Origin: Bacteroidota bacterium
GTDB lineage: Bacteria > Bacteroidota > Bacteroidia > UKL13-3
DNA length: 64,000 nt
Reading direction: 5' to 3'
Assembly: GCA_040388375.1 (NCBI GenBank)
Contig: JAZKBU010000004.1
Span: 372,001 to 436,000 of the forward strand
In this document: positions 8,154 through 16,738 of the stretch, piece by piece
How positions within the stretch are numbered: position 1 is the stretch's first letter
Layout of the letters: each line of letters begins with the position of its first letter
Program-made: the position numbers and the translations under genes
The notes under the pieces: generated by a model
What the model saw: the letters and a program-made list of their open reading frames with translations, nothing else
The model's database searches: none
What the model was told of the DNA's origin: nothing

Positions 8154-9443
8154 TTACCAATACTTTTCGCCACACAGTTTTGCCAATTCAATTTTAGCAA
8201 CACATAGTTGGTATTCGAATTGTAATTTACTCAATGCGGCTCTTTGAATGCCATTGGCTGCGTAGTTTAAATCCAGATAAGTAGCTACACCATTCCTGTA
8301 CCTTGATTGCGTTAACTCCAATACCGATTGTGCTGATTTAATCTGGCTTTCGGCATTCTTTAAGCGTTCCTCGTTACTGGCTACATCAGTAATAGCTTGC
8401 TTAATATCTTTACGGTATAAATTATTTAAACTTTGTAAACTGTATTCAGTTTGTTTTAACGATTGTTGAGCTACCGCCACCTGCGATTTGTTTTTACCAC
8501 CACTGTATATAGGAACATTTAAGCTTAAGCCTGCTAGATAATTAAATCTGTTTTCAAAAATATCAGGTTGATAGCCGTTTTTAAAACCCGCATTGGCACT
8601 GGCATTAAGTGTTGGTGTGAGTTGGCGTTTATTGTATTTTACATCCAATTGAGCTTGTGTAATTTTGCTTTTAACCAAAGCGTATTCACTGTTTTGGCTT
8701 TCAGCTAATTTAATATAATCATCAATGCTGCCATTTTTTACGCTAAAGTCAAATTGAGTTAATTGAATACTTGATTTACCCGTAGTAAACTCCAGTAGGT
8801 TCGATTGTTTTTGCAGTAAGTTTTTTAAATCAACTTTGCGGTTTTCTTCGTTGTCAATACTTGCATCAATATTGAATAAATCAACCTTTAATGCATCACC
8901 ATTTTTTAAACGACTTTCAATTACTATTTTATTTTGTTTGTAGTAATTAATAACACTATCCTGTATGGCAACAGCTTTTGTTAAATAAACCACATAGTAA
9001 TAAATGTTGGCTACCTGTGCAGCCAATTGAACTTTATTGTATTGTGTATTTTGTTTGCTGTAGTTAAGCTCTTCCTTCGATTTTTCAACAGTGGATTTTA
9101 AGCGACCAAAATCAAGTAACACATAACTGGCAGCAATATTGGCATTGAAATTATTATTGGGCTGAAACTGCAATATACGTGTAACACCGGGCCCTACAGG
9201 GAATGAAGACTGACTAATAGGGTCAACATAATTATAACTAACCGACCCGTTTACGTTTGGCAGGTAATTGCTTTGTGTAGTTTTTAAACGTTCAGCCGTT
9301 ATTAACTCCGCTTGTTGTAATTCTTTTAATTTGGGATAATAATTAAACGACTCATTGATGAGGCTCATTAACTCACTGTTTTGTTGCGCCTTTAAGTTGA
9401 TAATGTTTAATAATAAAACAAATACGATGATATATTTTTTCAT
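8154..9443 (-). CDS. TolC-family outer-membrane efflux protein
   Basis: A 429-residue outer-membrane channel of a tripartite exporter. A signal peptide (residues 1-19, ending NLKAQ) is followed by two repeated OEP segments of long helices rich in Gln, Asn and Leu. LNYAANGIQRAALSKLQFEY and the closing LAKLCGEKYW are typical of the family. No lipobox is seen. It lies 15 bp after the MFS gene and completes the emrA-emrB-tolC operon read leftwards. Confidence 0.9.
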   Translation of the reverse strand: MKKYIIVFVLLLNIINLKAQQNSELMSLINESFNYYPKLKELQQAELITAERLKTTQSNYLPNVNGSVSYNYVDPISQSSFPVGPGVTRILQFQPNNNFNANIAASYVLLDFGRLKSTVEKSKEELNYSKQNTQYNKVQLAAQVANIYYYVVYLTKAVAIQDSVINYYKQNKIVIESRLKNGDALKVDLFNIDASIDNEENRKVDLKNLLQKQSNLLEFTTGKSSIQLTQFDFSVKNGSIDDYIKLAESQNSEYALVKSKITQAQLDVKYNKRQLTPTLNASANAGFKNGYQPDIFENRFNYLAGLSLNVPIYSGGKNKSQVAVAQQSLKQTEYSLQSLNNLYRKDIKQAITDVASNEERLKNAESQIKSAQSVLELTQSRYRNGVATYLDLNYAANGIQRAALSKLQFEYQLCVAKIELAKLCGEKYW

Positions 9444-9458
9444 TGTTTGATAGTATAT

Positions 9459-11033
9459 TTAATGCGATTCTTCGGCAATTTTTGCTAAAGTTTCTTTATT
9501 GGTTTTTTGGGTACGAAGCATGAATAAAAAAGGAATAGTTATTATAAAGAATAAGCTAATCAGCAGGAATGAATCAAGGTAAGATAATAAAAATGCCTGC
9601 CTAGTTATGGTATTGTCAATAGAGCGATAAGCCAGTTGCTGTGCATCTAAACTATTAAATCCCTTGCTTAAAAACATTTGGGTCGATGATGTTATTCTTT
9701 GCAACATTTCAGGATCGTTAGAAGCAGTATTGGCTATTAGGTCAGTTCTGTGTATGGCAAAACGTTGTATAACAAAAGTGTTCATCATGGCGATACCAAA
9801 GGCACCGCCCAACTGCCTTAACATATTGGTGAGTGCTATTCCGGAGGGCAAATCTTTTGGAGCCAAACCTACTACTGCTTGGTTAATTAAAGGAACCGTT
9901 AAACAGGCTGTTCCAATTCCTCTAAACAATTGAGGAATGGCAAACCATGCTCTGCTTGCTTCAGCAGTGGCTAATGATGATAAATAACCATGAATAATAA
10001 ATGAAGCAAATCCAATAATTACATATACAATAGGAGGGGTTCCTGAGCCTAGTGTTTTACCAATAACAGGCATTAAGAATAAACCTATGATGGTTCCCGG
10101 AATAATAGATAAACCAGCTTCTGTAGGTGTATAACCCATAATCCGCTGAACCAATACAGGGAAAATAAACACAGAACCAAAGAGGCCGAATCCGCACACA
10201 AAAGTGAGAATATTACTGGCAAAAAGATTCCTGTTCTTTAGCACCTTTAAATTAATAATAGGTACTTCTACATGTAGCTGTCGCCAAATAAAAGTACCTA
10301 AGCCAGCTATAGCCGTTACCGTTAAAATTCTAATATTAGTATCTTCAAACCAATCGTCAGCCTGGCCTTTTTCCAATACATATTGCAGCGAGCCTACACC
10401 AATAATAAGCATCACAATGCCAAAATAATCAATATTGATAGCTTTTCGGTCAATGTTTAATTCATCCTCTTTTCTATCAATAAAAGTAATGGTAAGTATT
10501 GCGGCTAAAATGCCAAAAGGAATATTTATATCGAAAATCAAAGGCCATGAATAATTATCAACTATAAACCCACCTAAGGTAGGGCCAATAGTAGGGCCAA
10601 GTACTATACCCATACCAAAAATGCCTGAAGCCATGGCACGTTTTTTAGGTTCAAAAGCATCAAACAAAATGCCCTGCGAGGTAGAGAGCAATGCTCCTCC
10701 GCCTACACCTTGAATAAAACGCCAGGCCACCAACATCCATAAGTTATCGGCATTGCCACACATATAAGAGGCTATAGTGAATATGAAAATAGAAGTTAAG
10801 TAGTAGTTTTTGCGACCGAAAAAGCGTTGCAAAAATCCGGTCATTGGAATAATAATTACATTGGCAATGGCATAGGCTGTTACCACCCACGATGTATCTT
10901 CAATAGTGGAACCTAAGTTTCCGCTTATTTGCGAAAGAGCCACATTTACAATACTCGTATCAATCAGCTCCATAATGGCAGCCGATATGGTTGTAAAAAC
11001 AATCATGGCCCGTTTTATACCGGTAGGATACAT
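9459..11033 (-). CDS. emrB: DHA2-family MFS drug exporter (EmrB/QacA type)
   Basis: A 524-residue inner-membrane proton-drug antiporter with about 14 hydrophobic segments. Motif D1-like ELIDTSIVNVALSQI (about 22-36), the loop GRKNYYL, RFIQGVGGGALLSTSQG and the motif C region GMGIVLGPTIGPTLGGFIVDN (about 145-165) identify the DHA2 family. The ATG at 11033 is 1 bp from the emrA stop, so the two are translationally coupled. The substrate is unknown; EmrB relatives export hydrophobic weak acids, which would suit aromatic-acid neighbours (inference). Confidence 0.92.
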   Translation of the reverse strand: MYPTGIKRAMIVFTTISAAIMELIDTSIVNVALSQISGNLGSTIEDTSWVVTAYAIANVIIIPMTGFLQRFFGRKNYYLTSIFIFTIASYMCGNADNLWMLVAWRFIQGVGGGALLSTSQGILFDAFEPKKRAMASGIFGMGIVLGPTIGPTLGGFIVDNYSWPLIFDINIPFGILAAILTITFIDRKEDELNIDRKAINIDYFGIVMLIIGVGSLQYVLEKGQADDWFEDTNIRILTVTAIAGLGTFIWRQLHVEVPIINLKVLKNRNLFASNILTFVCGFGLFGSVFIFPVLVQRIMGYTPTEAGLSIIPGTIIGLFLMPVIGKTLGSGTPPIVYVIIGFASFIIHGYLSSLATAEASRAWFAIPQLFRGIGTACLTVPLINQAVVGLAPKDLPSGIALTNMLRQLGGAFGIAMMNTFVIQRFAIHRTDLIANTASNDPEMLQRITSSTQMFLSKGFNSLDAQQLAYRSIDNTITRQAFLLSYLDSFLLISLFFIITIPFLFMLRTQKTNKETLAKIAEESH

Positions 11034-11034
11034 G

Positions 11035-12075
11035 CTAGTTTGTTTTAATATCGACAGTTACACTTAAACCGGCTTTCAAAAACGCTTTTACTTCTGCTAT
11101 ATTTTCAATGGATAACCTTACCGGTACACGTTGTGTTACCTTCACAAAATTACCCGTTGCATTGTCAGGCGGAAGTAAGGAGAAACGAGCACCTGTAGCA
11201 TCGCTTAAGCTCATAATTTTTGCTTTTACTTTTAAGTTCGGATAACCATCCAACTTAATTTCAGCATCCATTCCTTCGTGTAAGTTTTCAATTTGTGTTT
11301 CTTTGAAATTAGCTGTAACCCAGTAATTTTCATTGTTTACAATGGTAAATAACGATTGTCCCGGTTGAACATATTGTCCCGGTTGTAAATTGGTTTTACC
11401 TACTTTGCCGGATGCAGGAGCTGTTATGGTAGTATAAGTTAAGCGTAATTGCGCATTGCTCAATGCTGCTTTTTTAGCAATAATAGAAGCGTTTACTTTT
11501 TCAATTTGTGCCTGACTGTTTCTTATTTGTGATTCGGCATAACTCACTTGGTCTTGGTTGGCACGGAATTGTTTTTGAGCAGTTTCATAATTAGCCTTGC
11601 TATCTTCCAATTGTTTACGAGTTATGGAGTTGTCTTTGAATAAACTTTGATCCCTTTCCAAATCAGCTTTGGCTTTGTTAAGCCGTACTTTCTGAACGTC
11701 TAAATTAGCTTCTACCACATGGCTGTTTACATTGGCACTTACCAGTTGTGCATTGGCGTTTGATAAATCGGCTTGTGCCGAAAGCACATCAGCTTTGGCT
11801 TGCTCTACTGCAATAACGTATTCACGTTTATCAATGGTTACCAATGTCGTTCCTACTTTTATAGTTTGGTAATCCTGAATGGCTATTGAATCAATATAAC
11901 CAGCCAAACGGCTTACTATAGGAATGGCATTGGTTTCAATTTGCGCATTGTCAGTGCTTTCGTGTGTAAACGAATGATATAATTTAAACCCGCCAAAAAT
12001 AGCTAAGGCTACACCCAGCGTACCAAAAATTAATAATGGGGCTTTTTTCTTTTTAGGTTGTGTTGTTGTTTCCAT
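11035..12075 (-). CDS. emrA: HlyD/EmrA-family membrane-fusion protein
   Basis: Periplasmic adaptor linking the MFS pump to the TolC channel. A short basic N-terminus is followed by one transmembrane helix (LLIFGTLGVALAIFGGF). Then come the lipoyl half-motif (DNAQIETNAIPIVSRLAGYI), a long coiled coil, and the second half (ITAPASGKVGKTNLQPGQYV). I start at ATG 12075, giving 346 residues beginning METTTQPKKKK; the longer frame from 12123 would run through the operator sites. It is the first gene of the efflux operon and is probably repressed by the divergent MarR protein. Confidence 0.92.
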   Translation of the reverse strand: METTTQPKKKKAPLLIFGTLGVALAIFGGFKLYHSFTHESTDNAQIETNAIPIVSRLAGYIDSIAIQDYQTIKVGTTLVTIDKREYVIAVEQAKADVLSAQADLSNANAQLVSANVNSHVVEANLDVQKVRLNKAKADLERDQSLFKDNSITRKQLEDSKANYETAQKQFRANQDQVSYAESQIRNSQAQIEKVNASIIAKKAALSNAQLRLTYTTITAPASGKVGKTNLQPGQYVQPGQSLFTIVNNENYWVTANFKETQIENLHEGMDAEIKLDGYPNLKVKAKIMSLSDATGARFSLLPPDNATGNFVKVTQRVPVRLSIENIAEVKAFLKAGLSVTVDIKTN

Positions 12076-12092
12076 AAAATATTTTGAGGGCA

Positions 12093-12134
12093 CAAAGTAA
12101 ACTAGGTTGACTATAAAAGTCAAGTAGGTTGACT
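12093..12134. promoter_or_regulatory. emrA promoter with two MarR-type operator boxes
   Basis: Two copies of AGTMAA-N5-TTGACT lie at 12096-12112 and 12118-12134, exactly 22 bp apart, about two helical turns. Within them TAGGTTGACTA is repeated directly at 12103 and 12125. On the leftward strand a TTG (12123-12121) and TACTTTG (12099-12093), 21 bp apart, form a promoter-like pair covered by both boxes. This fits repression of emrA by the adjacent MarR protein. Confidence 0.6.
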
Positions 12135-12194
12135 AATTATTTTTTATTTCTTAACATTGCAAACAAATAAGCTAGGTATTTTAGTAAATTTGAA

Positions 12195-12704
12195 ATGGTT
12201 ATGAAAACAATTGAATTAACGGGAAAAGAAGAAAAAACATTGCAGATGCATAACCCTAAAAATATAGGGCGCTTATTGAATATGTGGAAACGTTATTTTG
12301 ATAACTGGGCCAATGAACAGCTTTTTGAGCATGGGTATAGCTATTTTAAAATGGGCTATATGCCATTTATTATGAATATTTCCAATACAGGCAGTACCAA
12401 TAATGAAATTGCATTAAAAGCCAAAGTAACCAAGCAGGCAATGAGTAAAGTAGTGAAAGAGTTATTACAACATGGTATTATACGTGTAGAAAAACATGCA
12501 GATGATAAACGTGCTTCATTGATATTCCTGACCCCAAAAGGAAAAAAACTAGTGGTTGATACTAAAAGTTGTGTAATTGTTTTATCAGAAGAGTACAAAG
12601 AAATAGTGGGAACAAAAAACTTTGATATTATGATAGAATGCATGTTTAAAATAGTACAGCACCATGAAGCCAAAAATGAAGGCAAGCTATTACAAGTTTT
12701 TTAG
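12195..12704 (+). CDS. MarR family regulator of the efflux operon
   Basis: A 169-residue winged-helix regulator. The recognition region is TNNEIALKAKVTKQAMSKVVKELLQHGIIRVEKHADDKRA (about 75-115 in part), and its wing residues DDKRASL are the MarR hallmark. It probably represses the divergent emrA operon through the repeated boxes at 12096-12134. A TAAATTTG element at 12185-12192 lies so close to the ATG that the true start may be the in-frame ATG at 12201, with an almost leaderless mRNA. paaD follows after 31 bp, so the two may be co-transcribed. Confidence 0.88.
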   Translation: MVMKTIELTGKEEKTLQMHNPKNIGRLLNMWKRYFDNWANEQLFEHGYSYFKMGYMPFIMNISNTGSTNNEIALKAKVTKQAMSKVVKELLQHGIIRVEKHADDKRASLIFLTPKGKKLVVDTKSCVIVLSEEYKEIVGTKNFDIMIECMFKIVQHHEAKNEGKLLQVF

Positions 12705-12735
12705 ACCATTTTAAACTACTTTTGTTTTATAATTT

Positions 12736-13221
12736 ATGTTGACTGAACAAGAAATTTGGGAAGCTTTAGAGGTTGTTAAAGACCCTGAAATACCTACTTT
12801 AAGTATGGTAGATATGGGTATAATTACCAAAGTAGAGGTGCGTGGCGAAAGCAATGTGTATGTAGAAATGACACCTACCTTTACAGGTTGTCCCGCTATA
12901 AAAATGATGGAGAATATGGTGGCCGACAGATTAAAAGAAATTGGCATAACAACTGTAAACGTTAGTACTACTTTTGATACACCCTGGAATAGTAATAAAC
13001 TAACAGAACGCGGTTTACTATGTTTAAAAAAACATGGTTTAGCTCCACCACCCAAACATCAGGGCGAAATTACCCATGAATTATTAGAAACCAGTGTTTG
13101 CCCCCATTGCGGAAGCGCAAATACCGAAATGAAAACACCTTTCGGTCCTACCTTATGTCGTTCTATGCACTACTGTAATAGTTGCTTACAGGCATTTGAA
13201 CAGTTTAAACCTGTAGTGTAG
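12736..13221 (+). CDS. paaD: Phenylacetyl-CoA epoxidase maturation protein PaaD
   Basis: PaaD is needed to make an active epoxidase, probably by helping Fe-S or diiron assembly. The N-terminal MIP18 (DUF59) domain shows DPEIPTLSMVDMGI (16-29) and the conserved FTGCPA (about 49-54). The C-terminal zinc-ribbon-like part has Cys at 122, 125, 141, 147 and 150 (CPHCGS, then C-x5-C-x2-C), which distinguishes PaaD from general MIP18 proteins. It is separated from paaABC by the efflux operon and sits directly behind marR. Confidence 0.92.
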   Translation: MLTEQEIWEALEVVKDPEIPTLSMVDMGIITKVEVRGESNVYVEMTPTFTGCPAIKMMENMVADRLKEIGITTVNVSTTFDTPWNSNKLTERGLLCLKKHGLAPPPKHQGEITHELLETSVCPHCGSANTEMKTPFGPTLCRSMHYCNSCLQAFEQFKPVV

Positions 13222-13239
13222 GTTTGAATATTACTGCTA

Positions 13240-14298
13240 TTAGCGTGTAATTGTTTTAAGCAAAGCTGTTGCTTCTTTTTGCTTTTTCCCTTTGTGTTTT
13301 ATTAATTGCTTTAATACTTGCTTAGCCTCATTAATTTTATTTTGTTTAATAAAGTTGTTAGCCTTTAAGCATAAAATATCTTCATACAAGTATCCATTCG
13401 GATTGTCAACTATATTGCTTAGCCATATATAACAGCTGTCAAATTTATTTTTGTTATAGGCAATTTGTGCTTTGCTAAAGTTTGCCGAATCCAATTTGTA
13501 TACCTGAAAAAATGAAACAGAATCGTTAAGCGTTAAGTTTAAATTATTATTGTTAAAAAAGGCAGCGTAATTGTTATTAGATAATGCAGCAGGAGTACTG
13601 GCGGTTTTATCTTTAAAACTTTTTGTTACTACTGTAAAATCAGTTTCTGCTTTTAATTTTTCCTCTGCTTTAGTTGCAGTAGCGTTAGAGCTTATTTGTT
13701 CAGGAACTAATACGATTTCCTTATTTGCCTCATCGTTATTTTTACCAGTTGTTGCTACATCGTCTGCAAATGCTAGTTGTTGTTCAACCACAGCAGGTGC
13801 AGGCTCGCTAATATTTCTTTTAAGTGTAATAATTTCTTCCTTCGGTTTACTGTTATTTTCTGCTAAAATATCAGATGCAATTTCATTTTTTATAACAGTA
13901 TCACTTTGAAGAGCAACATTTTTTTCTTCAGTTAGTATAGGTTTTTTTTCTTCTTCTTTATTTACTTCATTCAATGCTACTTTTCCATGAGGTAGCTGTA
14001 TATAGTTATAAATTAAAAGGCCAAAACTAATCATTAGCGAAGCCGCAATAGCCCAGTACCAATTGTTTTTACTAACCTGTTTTTTTGCATCTACTAAAAT
14101 ATCAATTTCCCGGTTAATGGTATTTACCTTTTGCATTAATTGAGATGGATTATCCATAGCATCAATTCCATCTTTAATATCGGCACATACCTCACATGTT
14201 TTCACATGTTTTTCCATGTAAATCATATCGGTTTTACTTATGCTTTTATTAGCGTAAGCTTCCCAAATAGTATTATTTATGCACGTGGTAGTACCCAT
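13240..14298 (-). CDS. Probable anti-sigma factor (zinc-finger type) with long periplasmic domain
   Basis: A 352-residue single-pass membrane protein. The cytoplasmic N-terminus holds an HxxxCxxC motif (His31, Cys35, Cys38), as in zinc-containing anti-sigma factors. A transmembrane helix spans about 80-100. The periplasmic part is low-complexity and Lys/Glu/Asn-rich to about 250. It ends in a helical, TPR-like region with SVSFFQVYKLDSANFSKAQIAYNKNKFDSCYIWL (in part) that may bind a partner. Its start overlaps the sigma gene by 22 bp, so it is expressed and probably acts with it. The sensed signal is unknown. Confidence 0.75.
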   Translation of the reverse strand: MGTTTCINNTIWEAYANKSISKTDMIYMEKHVKTCEVCADIKDGIDAMDNPSQLMQKVNTINREIDILVDAKKQVSKNNWYWAIAASLMISFGLLIYNYIQLPHGKVALNEVNKEEEKKPILTEEKNVALQSDTVIKNEIASDILAENNSKPKEEIITLKRNISEPAPAVVEQQLAFADDVATTGKNNDEANKEIVLVPEQISSNATATKAEEKLKAETDFTVVTKSFKDKTASTPAALSNNNYAAFFNNNNLNLTLNDSVSFFQVYKLDSANFSKAQIAYNKNKFDSCYIWLSNIVDNPNGYLYEDILCLKANNFIKQNKINEAKQVLKQLIKHKGKKQKEATALLKTITR

Positions 14299-14906
14299 AT
14301 TAATAATGCTAAACCTAGTGTTATTCCTTTTTCCTCCAATAGTATTTTCAAATTGCGTTTGCCATTTTGTATATAGCTTTTTACTTCATTAACGGTATAG
14401 CCGGTTTGCTCTGCTATTTCAGTATAGCTTTTTTGTTTTAAGTAAAATAGTTCAATGCATTCCCGTTGTTTATCCTTGAGTGTTAAAATGCCTGCTTCTA
14501 AAGCCACTAATTTTTCTTCCTTTTCATGCTTGTCATCAGTATGATTCATAATGTTTGACAATTGCATAAAAAAACTTTCATTTTCTTCTTCCTGTTGGTC
14601 AATACTTACTAAAACATTGGGCTTACGCAGTTGAATCAGGCAGTAGTTTTTACACACCGTATGCAGCCAACTCTTAAAGTTATTTATCTGGTGGTTTTGT
14701 AAATCAATAAACAATTTTTCGAAAACACTCATGGTGGCATCGTGAGCCTTGTCTTCATCTTTTAAATATTTATAACATACTGCATAACACATTAAAGAGT
14801 GGCGTTTAAACAACTCGCCAAGTACCAGATTGTTTTTGGTGCTTTGGTACAGTATTACCAATTCTTCATCGTTTTGTATGTATGTTTTAGTTATCAAAAA
14901 AAACAA
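14277..14906 (-). CDS. ECF-type RNA polymerase sigma factor
   Basis: A 209-residue sigma-70 family protein. Region 2 is around LGELFKRHSLMCYAVCYKYLKDEDKAHDATMSVFEKLF (in part, about 28-66) with the WLHTVCKNYCL segment. Region 4 is LTLKDKQRECIELFYLKQKSYTEIAEQTGYTVNEVKSYI (about 150-190). The extreme C-terminus is unusually hydrophobic (TLGLALLIWVLPRA) and is encoded in the overlap with the anti-sigma gene. The target regulon is unknown; the divergent MuiA-like gene is a reasonable candidate by position. Confidence 0.88.
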   Translation of the reverse strand: MFFLITKTYIQNDEELVILYQSTKNNLVLGELFKRHSLMCYAVCYKYLKDEDKAHDATMSVFEKLFIDLQNHQINNFKSWLHTVCKNYCLIQLRKPNVLVSIDQQEEENESFFMQLSNIMNHTDDKHEKEEKLVALEAGILTLKDKQRECIELFYLKQKSYTEIAEQTGYTVNEVKSYIQNGKRNLKILLEEKGITLGLALLIWVLPRA

Positions 14907-14976
14907 ATATGAATTTTTTTTATGGAATATAAACGCTAAAAGTATCTATCAGGTAAAACCATTAAAAATTTAACAC

Positions 14977-16668
14977 ATGAAACTAAAAATGTTAAGTATG
15001 GCATTATTGTGCAGCACAATAATGTTAGCCGAAAATACCAGGCCTATTAAAGCAAAATTGCAAAAAGCAGTTGTTTACCTGCAAGGTGCTCATTTGTATT
15101 ACAACGAAACGGTTAATTTATCTGTCGGTATCAACGATATAGTTTTTGAAAATATTTCGCCCAATATAAATGCTACTTCTCTGCAAGCCAATAGTAGGGA
15201 GGCTACCGTAATGGAAGTGAGGCATACTATTAAATATCAAGAAAGGCCAACAATAGTTAAAACATATGAAAGAGAAATAGCACATGTTTTAGACTCGTTA
15301 GAAGATTTTAAATTTTTAGCTACAGAGTTAAACAACAAATCGATTGTAGTAAGCACCGAGAAAAATTTACTGCTCAATAATAAACTAATGAAAGGAGAAC
15401 TCATGAAAGATTCTTTGCTGCTGTTGCGGGAGAGCCTTGTTTTTTTAAGAGCCAAACTGAATGAACTATATGAGCAGGAACTAAAGATAGAAAAGAACAA
15501 AGCCAAGTGTAATAAAGTATTGAATAAATTAAATGAACGCTACGAATTGCTTATTAATTTGCAAAATAGCAATGGCGAAACAAACGAAGAAGAAGCGCAG
15601 CCAACCAATCAGGTGGTGGTAACTATTTTTGCTGAAACTGCAGGCCCAGCTCAAGTAAACTTTAACTATTTAATTGCCGAGGCTAGTTGGGTGCCTCAGT
15701 ACGATTTGCAGGCAACTACACAAACCAATAACTTTCAGTTAAGGTATTTTGCTGATGTAGTGCAGAACTCAGGATTAGATTGGAAAAATACCAGCTTAAC
15801 GCTAAGTACATCAAACCCAAATGAAGCCAATTTTAAACCAGAATTAACACCTTGGTACCTTAGTTTTTTAGAGTTTAAACAAACAAGAAGCATTAACTAT
15901 TTATCAAATACATTAGTGCCTGTTCAGGCTACGGTAGAGTCAAAATCACAACAAACGACAACAGATAATGATGGTATGAAACGGGAGTATAATGCAAGTG
16001 CGAACGCTACCATTATAGAAAAACCATTAACCGATTATATTTATGTAACACAAAACCTGATTAGGATGGAATATGAAATAAAGTTGAACTATAATATTGC
16101 CAGCGATGGAAGATCACACAGGGTATTAATTAACCAGCGTTCGGTGCCTATGTTACTGGCTTTTGCAGCTGTTCCTAAATTAAGTGAAGATGCTTTTTTA
16201 CAAGCAAAAATTGTAGGTTGGGAAGACCTGAATATTATACCCGGTAATGCACGATTATATTTTGATGGTACCTACGTTGGTGAAATGCTATTAGATGCCA
16301 GCAGCAATACTGATACATTAAGTGTAAATTTGGGAAGAGATAAAACAATTGCAATATCACGCAAAAAAATAAAAGAGAAATTTAAAGTGAAGTTTATTGA
16401 CAACGAAAAAGTAGAAATACGTACCATAGAAATAGCCATTAGAAATACCAAAGGCATAACGGTTGAAATGGATTTGGAAGATCAGATTCCAATAGTGCAG
16501 GGAACAGAAGAGATTAAGGTAAATTTAATAGATAGCGATAAAGCAGAGCTGGATGAACCAACCGGTAAACTGAAATGGCATATAAAATTAGGAGCCAAAG
16601 AGAGTAAAAAAATTACCTTTACTTATGAAATAAGGTACCCTAAAAACAAGCCGGTAAACGGTTTGTAG
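14977..16668 (+). CDS. MuiA-family protein (DUF4140/DUF4139)
   Basis: A 563-residue secreted protein with a short signal peptide (about 1-18). The N-terminal DUF4140-like part (KAVVYLQGAHLYYNE) is followed by a coiled coil (about 95-195, Leu/Lys/Glu rich). Then comes the DUF4139 beta-rich domain with AEASWVPQYDLQA, SSNTDTLSVNLGRDKTI and a C-terminal WHIKLGAKESKKITFTYEIRYPK. Family members have been called mucoidy inhibitor A, but the biochemical role is unknown. It is divergent from the ECF sigma gene, 70 bp away. Confidence 0.85.
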   Translation: MKLKMLSMALLCSTIMLAENTRPIKAKLQKAVVYLQGAHLYYNETVNLSVGINDIVFENISPNINATSLQANSREATVMEVRHTIKYQERPTIVKTYEREIAHVLDSLEDFKFLATELNNKSIVVSTEKNLLLNNKLMKGELMKDSLLLLRESLVFLRAKLNELYEQELKIEKNKAKCNKVLNKLNERYELLINLQNSNGETNEEEAQPTNQVVVTIFAETAGPAQVNFNYLIAEASWVPQYDLQATTQTNNFQLRYFADVVQNSGLDWKNTSLTLSTSNPNEANFKPELTPWYLSFLEFKQTRSINYLSNTLVPVQATVESKSQQTTTDNDGMKREYNASANATIIEKPLTDYIYVTQNLIRMEYEIKLNYNIASDGRSHRVLINQRSVPMLLAFAAVPKLSEDAFLQAKIVGWEDLNIIPGNARLYFDGTYVGEMLLDASSNTDTLSVNLGRDKTIAISRKKIKEKFKVKFIDNEKVEIRTIEIAIRNTKGITVEMDLEDQIPIVQGTEEIKVNLIDSDKAELDEPTGKLKWHIKLGAKESKKITFTYEIRYPKNKPVNGL

Positions 16669-16678
16669 GTTTAAACTA

Positions 16679-16724
16679 GAAACAGAAAGGACTTTTCAAC
16701 TGATTGAAAAGTCCTTTCTGTTTT
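16679..16724. terminator. Bidirectional terminator
   Basis: A 19-bp perfect stem (16681-16699 with 16704-16722) around CTGA, with T-rich ends on both strands. It separates the convergent MuiA-like and rhomboid genes. Confidence 0.9.
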
Positions 16725-16738
16725 ATAAGTTCAATATG

